From Streptomyces sp. 3214.6 (GTDB taxonomy: Bacteria; Actinomycetota; Actinomycetes; Streptomycetales; Streptomycetaceae): 64,000 nt of DNA. Below the pieces are notes generated by a model. That model ran no database searches, was not told the DNA's origin, and saw only the letters and a list, made by a program, of their open reading frames with translations. Positions 51,832 to 62,411 of this stretch are shown here, piece after piece. Each line of letters opens with the position of its first letter. The first letter of the stretch is position 1. The translations under genes and the position numbers were made by a program. The DNA lies in NCBI RefSeq assembly GCF_900129855.1, contig NZ_LT670819.1, forward strand, positions 496,001-560,000, read 5' to 3'.

Positions 51832-53883
51832 GTGAATGCCCCTCAGAGGGCGGGACAGGCGCCCGCGCGGCCTTTGGGGGCGGTCGGATACGCGGGCGTG
51901 CTCCGCGAGCTGCTTCCGATCGCACTGTGGCGTGAGGACGCGGACGGCCGCATCGTCGAATGGTCGCTCGCCGCCCAGGATCTGCTCGGATTCCAGCCGC
52001 AGGACGTACTCGACCGGCCGGCGTCGACCCTGCTGGTCCCCGACGGCAACCGTGAGCTGGCCGACCAGCTCACGCAACGCGTCCAGGGCGGGGAGACCGT
52101 CGTCGGCACCCTGTCGGTGCGTCACCGCGACGGCCATGAGGTCACCATGGAGATGTGGATCGTGCCGGCCTCCGACGCGCGAGGACGGCCCGGAGCACTG
52201 CTGATCGCCGTGGAGACGTCCCAGGTGCTGCGCATGCGGGATTCCCTGGCGGCCCTGGAGAGCCTCTTTCGTCAGTCCCCCATCGGTCTGGCCACCCTCG
52301 GCACCGATCTGCGCTTCCTGCGGGTCAACGACGCACTCGCCCGGATGAGCGGCGTCCCGGCCGCCGAGCATGTCGGACGGCGGTTGACGGAGGTCGTGCC
52401 CGGCGTCGACGCGGTGGCTCTGGAGTCGATGATGCGGGAGGTACTGGCCCGGGGCACGGCAATCGTCGACGTCCGCCGATCCGGGCGGACTCCGGCGGAC
52501 CCCCACCGTGAACGGACCTGGTCGTGTTCCTACGCGCCGCTGCTCGACGGCGCCGGCCGGACCCTGGGCCTGATCGCCTCCCTCATCGACATCACGGAGA
52601 GCCAGCAGGCCGAACGCGACGCCGAACGCGCCCGCCGCCGCTTCGCGCTGCTCGCGGAGGCCGGCACCCGGATCGGCACCACCTTGGACCTGCGGCAGAC
52701 CTCCGAGGAGATCGTGCGGATGCTGGTGCCCCAGCTCGCGGACTCCGCCGACGTCCAGCTCCTCGAAGAGGTCATCGCGCCCGACGAGTCCACCGCCGCC
52801 ACCCACGGCGTGGTCCGGCGGATGGCCGCTCTCTTCCCCGATCCCGGTGCTCCCACGGCGAAGCTGGTCCCGGGCATGACGTCCCGGATCGCACCCGGCT
52901 CCCTCTACGAACGCGTCATCGCCGACGGCCGTCCCACCAACCTCTACCGGTCCGACGTCCACGCACTGATCACCGATCCCCGCGCCGGCGACCTGCGCGC
53001 CTATCTCATGAGCCTGGGCTCCGCGAGACTGGTCCCGCTGGTCGCCCGGGGCAAGGTGCTCGGCGCGGTGGTGGTGACGCGGCTGCGCAGCCGTGAGCCC
53101 TTCGACGAGCAGGACTGCGTGCTCGTCGACGAGCTGGCGGCGCGCGCCGCCCTGAACATCGACAACGCGCTCATGTACACCCGGCAGCGCGCGGCGGCCC
53201 TCACCCTGCAGCGCAGTCTGACCAACAGCGCCCTGCCCGCCGTCCCCGGCCTGGAGCTCACGGGACGGTACCTGCCCGCCAGCGAACACGACGTCGGCGG
53301 CGACTGGTTCGACGTCATCGCGCTGCCCGCGGAACGGACCGCACTCGTCATCGGAGACGTCATGGGGCACGGCATCCGCGCCGCGGCCGTCATGGGCCAG
53401 CTCCGCGCGGCGGTGCGTACGCTCGCCCGGCACGGCATCGAGCCGGCCCACATGCTCCGCTCGCTGGACGCCGTCGTGGCCGACATGGGCGAGGACCAGA
53501 TGGCGACCTGCGTCTACGCCGTCCACGATCCCGCCTCCGGCGGGTGCCTCGTCGCGCGGGCCGGTCACCCCCCGCCCGCGGTGGTGGCGCCGGGCGGGGC
53601 GATCACCTTCCTCGACGGCTCGCCGGGGACCCCGCTGGGAACGGGAGGGCAGCAGTTCGGGACCGAGGCCGTCCCGCTGCCGGCGGGCAGTCTGCTCGTG
53701 CTGTACACCGACGGGCTCGTCGAAGCTCGCGGCAGGGACCTCGATCAGGGACTCGACCGGCTCGCACGGGCTCTGCGGCGCCCCGGTCAGCCGCTCGCCG
53801 CGCTCTGCGACGGCGTCCTCGAGCAGATGCTGCCGCACCCCGCCCAGGACGACGTCGCAGTGCTGATGGCCCGACCGCAGTGA
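51832..53883 (+). CDS. PAS-PAS-GAF-SpoIIE protein phosphatase
   Basis: 683 residues from GTG 51832 (GGGGAGG seven bases before). Two PAS domains (about 20-130, LWREDADGRIVEWSLAAQDL; about 140-260, RFLRVNDALARMSG), a GAF domain (about 275-445) and a SpoIIE/PP2C domain with GGDWFDVI (489-496), IGDVMGHG, RAGHPPPAV, YTDGLVE and DDVAVL. Unlike the protein at 33895-36354 it has no ATPase tail, so it is a phosphatase only. Predicted to dephosphorylate an anti-anti-sigma factor in a sensed-signal dependent way. Confidence 0.9.
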   Translation: MNAPQRAGQAPARPLGAVGYAGVLRELLPIALWREDADGRIVEWSLAAQDLLGFQPQDVLDRPASTLLVPDGNRELADQLTQRVQGGETVVGTLSVRHRDGHEVTMEMWIVPASDARGRPGALLIAVETSQVLRMRDSLAALESLFRQSPIGLATLGTDLRFLRVNDALARMSGVPAAEHVGRRLTEVVPGVDAVALESMMREVLARGTAIVDVRRSGRTPADPHRERTWSCSYAPLLDGAGRTLGLIASLIDITESQQAERDAERARRRFALLAEAGTRIGTTLDLRQTSEEIVRMLVPQLADSADVQLLEEVIAPDESTAATHGVVRRMAALFPDPGAPTAKLVPGMTSRIAPGSLYERVIADGRPTNLYRSDVHALITDPRAGDLRAYLMSLGSARLVPLVARGKVLGAVVVTRLRSREPFDEQDCVLVDELAARAALNIDNALMYTRQRAAALTLQRSLTNSALPAVPGLELTGRYLPASEHDVGGDWFDVIALPAERTALVIGDVMGHGIRAAAVMGQLRAAVRTLARHGIEPAHMLRSLDAVVADMGEDQMATCVYAVHDPASGGCLVARAGHPPPAVVAPGGAITFLDGSPGTPLGTGGQQFGTEAVPLPAGSLLVLYTDGLVEARGRDLDQGLDRLARALRRPGQPLAALCDGVLEQMLPHPAQDDVAVLMARPQ

Positions 53884-53939
53884 CGTGCCGACGTGCCTGT
53901 CGAGCGGATCCGGGGTACCCGCACTTGCGGAGGTACCTC

Positions 53940-54296
53940 ATGTTCGAGGCTGGCGATATCCGTGAATGGCGCGGTCACAACGTGGTCGACCCACAGGGGC
54001 ACAGGATCGGCCTCTTGGAGTCGGTCTACGTGGACACCGGCACCGACAGGCCCTGCTTCGCAACGGTGACCGTGGGTCTTCCCACCCGTCGCCGCCTGGT
54101 GTTCGTGCCGCTCCGCGGGGCGACCGTCGGCCCCGGTTATCTGAAGGTCGCCCACAGCAAGAACGCGGTGAAGAAGGCCCCGGCGATCGGCGTCGACGGC
54201 CAGCTGCGCGCCCAGGACGAGCCGAAGGTGTTCGCACACTACGAACTGGACTATGCGCCGGGCGCCGGCGGCGAGCGACGCCTTGCCCGCCGCTGA
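53940..54296 (+). CDS. PRC-barrel domain protein
   Basis: 118 residues from ATG 53940 (GGAGG). The strand-rich start GDIREWRGHNVVDPQGHRIG LLESVYVDT and RRRLVFVPLRGATVGPGYLK are the PRC-barrel pattern, followed by a short C-terminal tail. Follows the SpoIIE phosphatase by 56 bases and precedes a small membrane protein, so the three could be one operon related to stress response. Role unknown. Confidence 0.8.
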   Translation: MFEAGDIREWRGHNVVDPQGHRIGLLESVYVDTGTDRPCFATVTVGLPTRRRLVFVPLRGATVGPGYLKVAHSKNAVKKAPAIGVDGQLRAQDEPKVFAHYELDYAPGAGGERRLARR

Positions 54297-54321
54297 GGCG
54301 TCGAGGCCGTCGGGAGTACCC

Positions 54322-54495
54322 ATGAGCCTGTTTCTGTTTCTGATCCTCGTGGCCCTCGTCCTGGGCATCATCGGGTTCGCGGCCCACGGGATGTTCTACC
54401 TGCTGATCATCGGCGCCCTCGTTCTCCTCGCCGATCTCATCTACGCCGCGATGCGTTTCCGCCGAGGCGGAAGAAAGCACCGCCTGGCCCGTTGA
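54322..54495 (+). CDS. 57-residue hydrophobic membrane protein
   Basis: ATG 54322 after GGGAG. Two close hydrophobic helices (LFLFLILVALVLGIIGFAA and MFYLLIIGALVLLADLIYAA) end in a basic tail (RFRRGGRKHR). Similar short membrane proteins follow PRC-barrel genes in Streptomyces. No function can be read. Confidence 0.7.
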   Translation: MSLFLFLILVALVLGIIGFAAHGMFYLLIIGALVLLADLIYAAMRFRRGGRKHRLAR

Positions 54496-54501
54496 CGGGC
54501 C

Positions 54502-54549
54502 CTGTCCCTGCCGGGCCTTGTCCCTGCCGGGCTTTCTCCCTGCCCGGTG
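54502..54549. repeat. Imperfect 16-bp triplicate
   Basis: The phrase tgtccctgccgggc recurs about every 16 bases (54502-54516, 54517-54532, and a degenerate third to 54549) just behind the membrane-protein stop. It can also form a stem with cgggccctg, so it may serve as a terminator. Confidence 0.5.
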
Positions 54550-54637
54550 ACCGTCGACCCCGCCGCAGCCGTCACCCATGCCGGTGATCACCGGCGAAGC
54601 AGCCCCGTGCCACCGGGCCCACCGTCACCCTGTGGGC

Positions 54638-55156
54638 ATGCGCCGTCCCCTCGCCCTCGCCCCCGTCCTGGCCGCCGTCCTCCTCACCGGCGGCTGCGTC
54701 TCCCTCCCGTCCGGCGCACCGCCGCCCCCGCACATGGCCCCGGACGCCGCCCGCACACCCTCCCCCGTCCCGGCCCCGGGCCAGGCCTCCGCGCGCACCG
54801 CCCTCGTCACCACCACCCCCACCCGGGCACCGCAGCAGCACACCCGAGGCCGCCGCGTCGTCACGGAGCGCCGTTCTGCGGGCGCCGAGGGGCACCCGCC
54901 CCCGCACGCCCGGACTCCGGCGCGCCCGGACACGGACCCGGCGGCACGACCCGCACGTCCCGCACCGCCCGGGCCCGTCACGCCCCCGCCGGCCCGTCAC
55001 CGGTCCACGGCCCCTGTCGCGCCCCGCCACCAGAGCCCTCAGCCGCGGACCATCCAGCCCCGGCCCACATACGACATGCGCACCGTGTGCGAGTGGTCGC
55101 ACCAGTCACCCGTGCCTCCTGCCGTCCGCGGCCTCTGCGACGCCTACGTCCGCTGA
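54638..55156 (+). CDS. Proline-rich lipoprotein
   Basis: I chose ATG 54638, which starts a lipoprotein signal (RRPLALAPVLAAVLLTGGC, lipobox TGGC). The mature part is dominated by Pro, Arg, Thr and His (low-complexity linker) and ends with a Cys-containing segment MRTVCEWSHQSPVPPAVRGL CDAYVR. Only that C-terminal 25-residue stretch looks like a folded element with a Cys pair. Its last 50 bases overlap the convergent threonine-aldolase gene. The ribosome binding site is weak. Confidence 0.6.
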   Translation: MRRPLALAPVLAAVLLTGGCVSLPSGAPPPPHMAPDAARTPSPVPAPGQASARTALVTTTPTRAPQQHTRGRRVVTERRSAGAEGHPPPHARTPARPDTDPAARPARPAPPGPVTPPPARHRSTAPVAPRHQSPQPRTIQPRPTYDMRTVCEWSHQSPVPPAVRGLCDAYVR

Positions 55157-56263
55157 GCGACCCGCCTCGCCGCGCGCGAAGACGGCTCCCGCAGCCGGTG
55201 CTCGGCCGGCGTGGCGGCGGATCGCGTCGAGGAACCCGTCGATGTCGTCCGGGGTGTGGGAGAACGCGGTGACGAGCCGGACGACTCCATGGCCCCAGCG
55301 GCCGTGGTAGAAGGTGTAGCCCTCGGCGAGGAGACCTTCGACGGCCTGCTGGGGCAGACGGCAGAAGACGATGTTCGCCTGCGGGGTGGCCGACAGCCCG
55401 ATACCGGGGACGGCCTTGAGGCCGTCGCTCAGCCGCAGGGCCATGGCGTTGGCCTGGCGGGCGTTGCGCAGCCACAGGTCGTCGGTGAGGTAGGCGTCGA
55501 GCTGGGCGGCGTGGAAGCGCATCTTGGAGGCCAGTTGTCCGGCACGCTTGGCCCGGAAAGCGAGTTCGCCGGCGAGTGCGGGGTCGAAGGAGACGACGGC
55601 CTCGACGGTCATCGCGCCGTTCTTGGTGGCTCCGAAGGACAGCACGTCCACGCCGGCCTTCCAGGTCATCTCGGCCGGGGAGGCGCCGAGGTGGTCCAGG
55701 GCGTTGGCGAAGCGTGCGCCGTCCATGTGGACACGCAGACCGGCGTCCTTGGCGATGGCGCACAGGCGGCGGATCTCGTCCAGGGTGTGGACGCTGCCGC
55801 TTTCGGTGGCCTGGCTGATGCTCAGGACGGACGGCTGCACGGCGTGCACGTCCCCCACCCGGTCACGCACCGCCTGCTGAAGAGCGTCCGGATCGACCTT
55901 GGTGTCGTCTCCGGCCACGGTGACGATCTTGGCGCCGTCGGTGAAGAACTCGGGGGCTCCGCATTCACTGGTGTTGATGTGACTGGCGGGGTGGGCCAGC
56001 ACGCTTCCCCAGGGCCGGGTCAGGGCGGCCAGGCTCAGGGCGTTGGCAGCCGAACCGGTGGAGACCAGGAGGACGGCGGTGTCCCGTTCGAAGATCGTGT
56101 CCAGCTTGCGGCGCACCTTGTCGGTGAACGGATCGCTGCCGTACGGCAGGACCTGGCCCGCGGCTGCGTCGACGACGGCCTGGACGATCTCGGGGGACGC
56201 CCCGGCCATGTTGTCGCTGATGAATGCGCGGCTGGAGGGGATGGAACCGGTGCTGGTGTCCAT
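55106..56263 (-). CDS. ltaE: Low-specificity L-threonine aldolase
   Basis: 385 residues. PLP-binding Lys214 in SFGATKNGAM, the Asp181 (HMDGARFANAL) that contacts the pyridine nitrogen, and GTGSAANALSLAAL-like phosphate loop (VSTGSAANALSLAA). SQATESGSVHTLDEIRRLC and RFHAAQLDAYL complete the family pattern. It splits L-threonine/allo-threonine to glycine and acetaldehyde. The C-terminal 25 residues are Ala/Gly-rich and overlap the convergent lipoprotein gene. 42 bases from the next gene upstream on the same strand. Confidence 0.9.
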   Translation of the reverse strand: MDTSTGSIPSSRAFISDNMAGASPEIVQAVVDAAAGQVLPYGSDPFTDKVRRKLDTIFERDTAVLLVSTGSAANALSLAALTRPWGSVLAHPASHINTSECGAPEFFTDGAKIVTVAGDDTKVDPDALQQAVRDRVGDVHAVQPSVLSISQATESGSVHTLDEIRRLCAIAKDAGLRVHMDGARFANALDHLGASPAEMTWKAGVDVLSFGATKNGAMTVEAVVSFDPALAGELAFRAKRAGQLASKMRFHAAQLDAYLTDDLWLRNARQANAMALRLSDGLKAVPGIGLSATPQANIVFCRLPQQAVEGLLAEGYTFYHGRWGHGVVRLVTAFSHTPDDIDGFLDAIRRHAGRAPAAGAVFARGEAGRSADVGVAEAADGRRHG

Positions 56264-56305
56264 GGGCGGGCTTCCTTGGGTGCGGTGCGTGCGCTCATGG
56301 TCTGG

Positions 56306-56995
56306 TCAGAGGGTGAGCAGTTCCTCGTGGAAGCCGCCGAACTCCCGCTCCCGGTCGATGAGATGGATCTCCAGGATCCAGTGGCAGCGGCGCCCGGCCT
56401 TGTCCGTGCGCCGCAGCGGGGTGTCGTTGGCCGGGGTGATGTACGACTCCGTGTCGGCGCCGTCGATCCACTCGTGCGGGAACTCGCCGACCAGGTGCCC
56501 GGCGTGCCAGCCGCCCAGCTCCCAGCCGGCGTCGGCGGCCAGCCGCTCGACCTCGGCGTACAGCTGCTTGCCGGTGATGTCCGGGGTGCTCTCGAAGATG
56601 TGCTTGCCGGCTGCGAAGATCTTCGGCAGGTCGTCCCGCAGCCGTTTCTTGACCGGGTCGTCGCCGAGGACGAAGGTCCGGCCGAAGTCGGCCTCGTACT
56701 CCTCGAAGACGGGCCCGAAGTCGGCGAAGACGATGTCGTCCGCGCCCATCACCCGGTCCGGCGGGTTCTCGCGGTACGGCGCGAGCGTGTTCGGGCCCGA
56801 CCGCACGATCCGTTTGTGCCAGTGCCGGGTCGTGCCGAACAGCTCGTTCGCCAGGTCCCGGATCCGGTCGCTGACCGCGCGCTCGCCTTCCCCCGGCGCG
56901 ACGAGCCCGCGTCCCTCGATCTCCGCGAAGAGCCGTTCGGCCTTGGCCTGTGCGTCCAACAGTCGTGCCGCGCGCGTGGGTTCGTCGTCCGCCAT
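56306..56995 (-). CDS. M24-family (creatinase/aminopeptidase P fold) protein
   Basis: 229 residues from ATG 56995. The pita-bread-fold metal ligands are all visible: Asp in VFADFGPVF and ADFGRTFVLG, His in GWHAGHLVGEFPHEW, Glu in HWILEIHLID and Glu in GGFHEELL. The length is that of a single catalytic domain without the N-terminal creatinase domain. It could be a peptidase or a metal-dependent amidase. It lies between a threonine aldolase gene and a frameshifted molybdopterin-oxidoreductase gene on the same strand. Confidence 0.82.
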   Translation of the reverse strand: MADDEPTRAARLLDAQAKAERLFAEIEGRGLVAPGEGERAVSDRIRDLANELFGTTRHWHKRIVRSGPNTLAPYRENPPDRVMGADDIVFADFGPVFEEYEADFGRTFVLGDDPVKKRLRDDLPKIFAAGKHIFESTPDITGKQLYAEVERLAADAGWELGGWHAGHLVGEFPHEWIDGADTESYITPANDTPLRRTDKAGRRCHWILEIHLIDREREFGGFHEELLTL

Positions 56996-57075
56996 GGGGC
57001 CGACCGTACTGATCGGGGCCGCTGCCGGCAACGGGGTTCCGCTGGCCGGCGGGCGGCTTTCCGCACCGATCGGTG

Positions 57076-57604
57076 TCACGCCCGTGTGGTGTGGCCGCCG
57101 TCCACGCGGATCGCCTGGATGCCACTGATGTGCCGGGCGCCGCAGCGGTCCTGGGGCAGGACGAGCTGTGGTCCGACGTGGTCGAGCGGGGAGCCGTCGA
57201 TAGTGACCGCGCACAGTACGGGGGCGCCGCCGAAGTCGGGGGCGATCTCCGCCCAGGACAGCACTGCGTGGTGGCCGTCGGCGCCGGACATCGCGATCAG
57301 GAAGCGCAGGCGGTCCTTGCGGCGGGCGGGGTCCGCGCGTGCGCGTGGGCGTGTCGAAGGCGGGCTGTGCGGCCATGAGGGCGTCGTGCAGCAGTGGTCC
57401 GGTGAAGCGGTGGTGCTGGACGCCGCTGGTGGCGCACTCGAAGCTGACGTCGGTTCGGTGCTGCGACCAGGCGAGCAGGTCGGGCACCGTCAGCCGGGCC
57501 GGACGGGTCGGATCTCCGGTGAGGGCGAGTTCTGCGACCCGGCCGGCGGCCGTACCGGTGGGTGCGAGGGACTGACTCACGGGGACCGGCCTGTCGTTCT
57601 TCAT
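57076..57604 (-). pseudogene. Molybdopterin-dependent oxidoreductase (short form) with one frameshift
   Basis: From ATG 57604 the frame reads ARLTVPDLLAWSQHRTDVSF ECATSGVQHHRFTGPLL, which includes the pterin-ligand Cys (FECATSG). Near 57345 the frame must shift by one base to continue DPARRKDRLRFLIAMSGADG HHAVLSWAEIAPDFGG and then GPQLVLPQDRCGARHISGIQ AIRV to the stop near 57076. Both halves are well conserved in style, so the lesion is recent or a sequence error. Confidence 0.8.
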
Positions 57605-57682
57605 GGTGACGCGCGAAAACCCCTGCGTCCGCCGTTGTCCCGCGTCATACGCTGACGCCCGCTGTCTACTGAGGGAGGACAT

Positions 57683-60124
<2,442 letters not shown>

Positions 60125-60214
60125 CCGAAGGCCGACTCGGCTTCTCGGCAGGGGGCCGGCGGCGCCGGCTGCCGCGATGCCGAGCCCCATGGCGGCCGGC
60201 CGTCGGCTCCTCCC

Positions 60215-60556
60215 TCACGCCGCGTGTCTCCTCGCCCCCGTCGTCCGAACCGGGGCGGCCGTGGGGCGGGAGGCTGCGGCCGGAGTGCGGGCGGGGCGGG
60301 CCCGGTAGGTGGTCTTCGTCGGATCCATGACGGGCTCGCCGAGCGTGATCCGTCCCGCCGCGTACAGCGCGTCGCACTCGGCGGTGGACAGGGCGACGTA
60401 GCAGCCTCCCCACCCGCCGTCGGCGTCCAGCGGCCGCCAGTAGCCGTACACACGGCGTCCGCCGGCGTACTCGGTCACGAACACCGGCGTACGCGGATCG
60501 GAGACGATGCGCAGCACGTCGCGGACCTGCGGCTGGGCGGCGGAGGACGGCATCAT
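60215..60556 (-). CDS. Uncharacterised 113-residue protein
   Basis: Starts at ATG 60556 (AGGAAAGG in front). VRDVLRIVSDPRTPVFVTEY, then GGRRVYGYWRPLDADGGWGG CYVALSTAECDALYAAGRIT, then a Pro/Arg-rich tail. The region around GGCYVALSTAE has a regular strand-helix pattern. No signal or membrane segment. Not recognised; convergent with pepN, 91 bases apart. Confidence 0.6.
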   Translation of the reverse strand: MMPSSAAQPQVRDVLRIVSDPRTPVFVTEYAGGRRVYGYWRPLDADGGWGGCYVALSTAECDALYAAGRITLGEPVMDPTKTTYRARPARTPAAASRPTAAPVRTTGARRHAA

Positions 60557-60683
60557 GAAGGACCTTTCCTGGGCGGGGACATGAGACCGCCTACCCCGCG
60601 GAGCGGAAGTTGATCTCACCTGGGGCATCCTTCATCACGGCACTGACAACGGGCCGCCCCCGGCCCTGTGCCACCTGCGGCGC

Positions 60684-61925
60684 CTACGCGCCGACCGGTG
60701 ATTCCGCTGCCTCGCGGGCCCACTTCTCGACGAGGGGCACGCAGGACTCGGCGAAGTGGTCGTAGTCCTCGGGGGTGTTGTAGACGTGGGCGGACAGCCG
60801 GAGGTAGCCGAGCCCGTCGAAGCTGGTGAACGCGGCTTCCACGCCCAGCTCGGCGGGTGCACGGTCGCGCAGGGCGTCCGCCGCGACCTGGCTCGTGCCC
60901 AGTCCCTCGGGCAGCCGGACCAGGCGCATACCGGGGACGGGCATCCCGACGTCGACGGGGTCCGCCGTGGTCCCGGTCCGGGCGAAGGCGGCCGCGACGA
61001 CGTGGGCGCCGTACTCCGCCAGCTCGTCCATGTACCGGCGGGCGGTGTCCCAGCCCCAGGTGTCGTCGATGAAGTCCAGCGCGGTGGGCGCGGCCAGGCA
61101 GCCCGTGGCGTCGAGCGTGCCCTGATGGTCGAAGCGGTCCGGGAAGGGTTCGGCGGCGCCCCAGGATCCGATCAGCGGGTGCAGGTCCGTGCACAGCGGG
61201 CCGCGGGCGACGAGCGCCGCCGTGCCGCGCGGGGCGCACCCCCACTTGTGGAGGTTTCCGACCCAGGCGTCGCAGAGCAGACCGTCCAGCGGCGCGGCGA
61301 GCAGTCCGGGTGCGTGGGCGCCGTCGACGAGCAGGGTGACCCCGCGCCGTGCGGCTTCCGCGCCGACGCGTTCGACCGGCATCAGCCGTGCCGTCGCGGA
61401 GGTGATGTGGTCCAGGACGAGGAGGGCGACGTCGTCGTCCACCTCCGCCATGACCGCCTGGTAGGCCTGCTCGGCGTCGGCCGCCAGAGGAACCCGGGCG
61501 GTGCGCACGCTCCTCCCCCAACGGTCTGCCAGCCGCCGGGCGCCCATGGTGACGGCACCGTAGCCGTGGTCGGTGACCACGATGTCCCCGCCGGGGCGGT
61601 CGGCCAGCGCGGCGAAGACGACGCTGGCCCCGGCACTGGCGTTGGGCACGAGAGCCAGGTCCCCGACGTCGGTCCGCAGGTGACCGGCGAGGGCCGCGCG
61701 GGCAGCGGCGATCCGGCCGGGCAGCGACGGGAACCATACGACCGGCGCGCGTTCCATCTCGGCCCGCAGCGCGCTCTGCCGCTGCTGCGCCACCCGCGGG
61801 ACGGCGCCGAACGAGCCGTGGTTGAGATGCCGCAGCCGGGGGTCGAGCGTCCAGGCCGCCATCGCGGGCCGCCCGTCGGGCAGCACCAACGGCCGGGGGA
61901 CGGTGTCGACTTCGACCTCGTTCAT
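60684..61925 (-). CDS. Class V aminotransferase (isopenicillin-N-epimerase-like)
   Basis: 413 residues from ATG 61925, ribosome binding site GGAGG. LRHLNHGSFGAVPRVAQQRQ is the family N-terminus. PLP phosphate loop and Asp region are DLALVPNASAGASVVFAAL and VTLLVDGAHAPGLL; Lys is in WVGNLHKWGCAPRG. This CefD-like group epimerises or cleaves amino-acid substrates; no beta-lactam genes are near. It starts 15 bases after the stop of a 58-residue gene on the same strand. Confidence 0.9.
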   Translation of the reverse strand: MNEVEVDTVPRPLVLPDGRPAMAAWTLDPRLRHLNHGSFGAVPRVAQQRQSALRAEMERAPVVWFPSLPGRIAAARAALAGHLRTDVGDLALVPNASAGASVVFAALADRPGGDIVVTDHGYGAVTMGARRLADRWGRSVRTARVPLAADAEQAYQAVMAEVDDDVALLVLDHITSATARLMPVERVGAEAARRGVTLLVDGAHAPGLLAAPLDGLLCDAWVGNLHKWGCAPRGTAALVARGPLCTDLHPLIGSWGAAEPFPDRFDHQGTLDATGCLAAPTALDFIDDTWGWDTARRYMDELAEYGAHVVAAAFARTGTTADPVDVGMPVPGMRLVRLPEGLGTSQVAADALRDRAPAELGVEAAFTSFDGLGYLRLSAHVYNTPEDYDHFAESCVPLVEKWAREAAESPVGA

Positions 61926-61939
61926 GGGCCTCCGCGTGT

Positions 61940-62116
61940 TCAGGAGAAGAAGGACCGCTGCGCGGGCAGGCCGGGAGTGAAGGAGGACGGGGCGCTCATG
62001 ACCCGGTCCAGGTCTCTCTTGATGCGTTCGGCCTCGCCACGCACCTGGGCGGGCACATCACCGCGTTCGGTGACGAGGCGATGGTAGATCGGAGTGTCGT
62101 CGAAGACGGGGATCAC
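61940..62116 (-). CDS. 58-residue protein in operon with the class V aminotransferase
   Basis: From GTG 62116: IPVFDDTPIYHRLVTERGDV and PAQVRGEAERIKRDLDRVMS, ending TPGLPAQRSFFS. Third positions are rich in G/C as in a real gene, and the central RGEAERIKRDLDRVM is an amphipathic helix. The stop lies 15 bases before the aminotransferase start. No strong ribosome binding site precedes GTG 62116; ATG 62134 one frame away has GGAAG in front, and a one-base slip in ccccgg would join it (KAERP then VIPVF). No family recognised. Confidence 0.55.
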   Translation of the reverse strand: MIPVFDDTPIYHRLVTERGDVPAQVRGEAERIKRDLDRVMSAPSSFTPGLPAQRSFFS

Positions 62117-62191
62117 CGGGGCGCTCTGCTTTCATGGACGGTCGCTTCCGAGGCGTCGCCCGACGGCCGGAACAGCGGAACCGTTGACGGC

Positions 62192-62208
62192 GACAACATC
62201 GTATTGTC
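62192..62208. promoter_or_regulatory. GACAA-N7-TTGTC operator-like palindrome
   Basis: gacaacatcgtattgtc has perfect 5-bp outer arms (gacaa/ttgtc) and further inner symmetry (a/t). It lies about 60 bases upstream of the 58-residue gene and aminotransferase. The form resembles TetR-type sites; no regulator gene adjoins. Confidence 0.4.
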
Positions 62209-62411
62209 CCCCATGAGTTCGGCGCGGGTGACCAGGGGACCCGTCGGCCGCGCGCGCAGGGGCCGTGAACTGGCGATTCCCGCCCTGGACGGCTCGGGCG
62301 CACGAACTGCCTCCCGACGCCCTGCGCCGGGAGGGCGACATCACCGAAGAGGTGGGGAGGGCCACCGTCCGGCCGGCCCCGGCTTCAACAGCGGGGCCGG
62401 CCGGGGTCGCG
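62209..62411. other. Short gap with no gene
   Basis: Between the operator and the GAPDH stop. A + strand frame from ATG 62213 has no protein signature. Confidence 0.4.

Noticed and set aside
55211..57655. Long + strand frame over threonine aldolase and M24 genes
   Set aside because: Antisense of clearly assigned genes.
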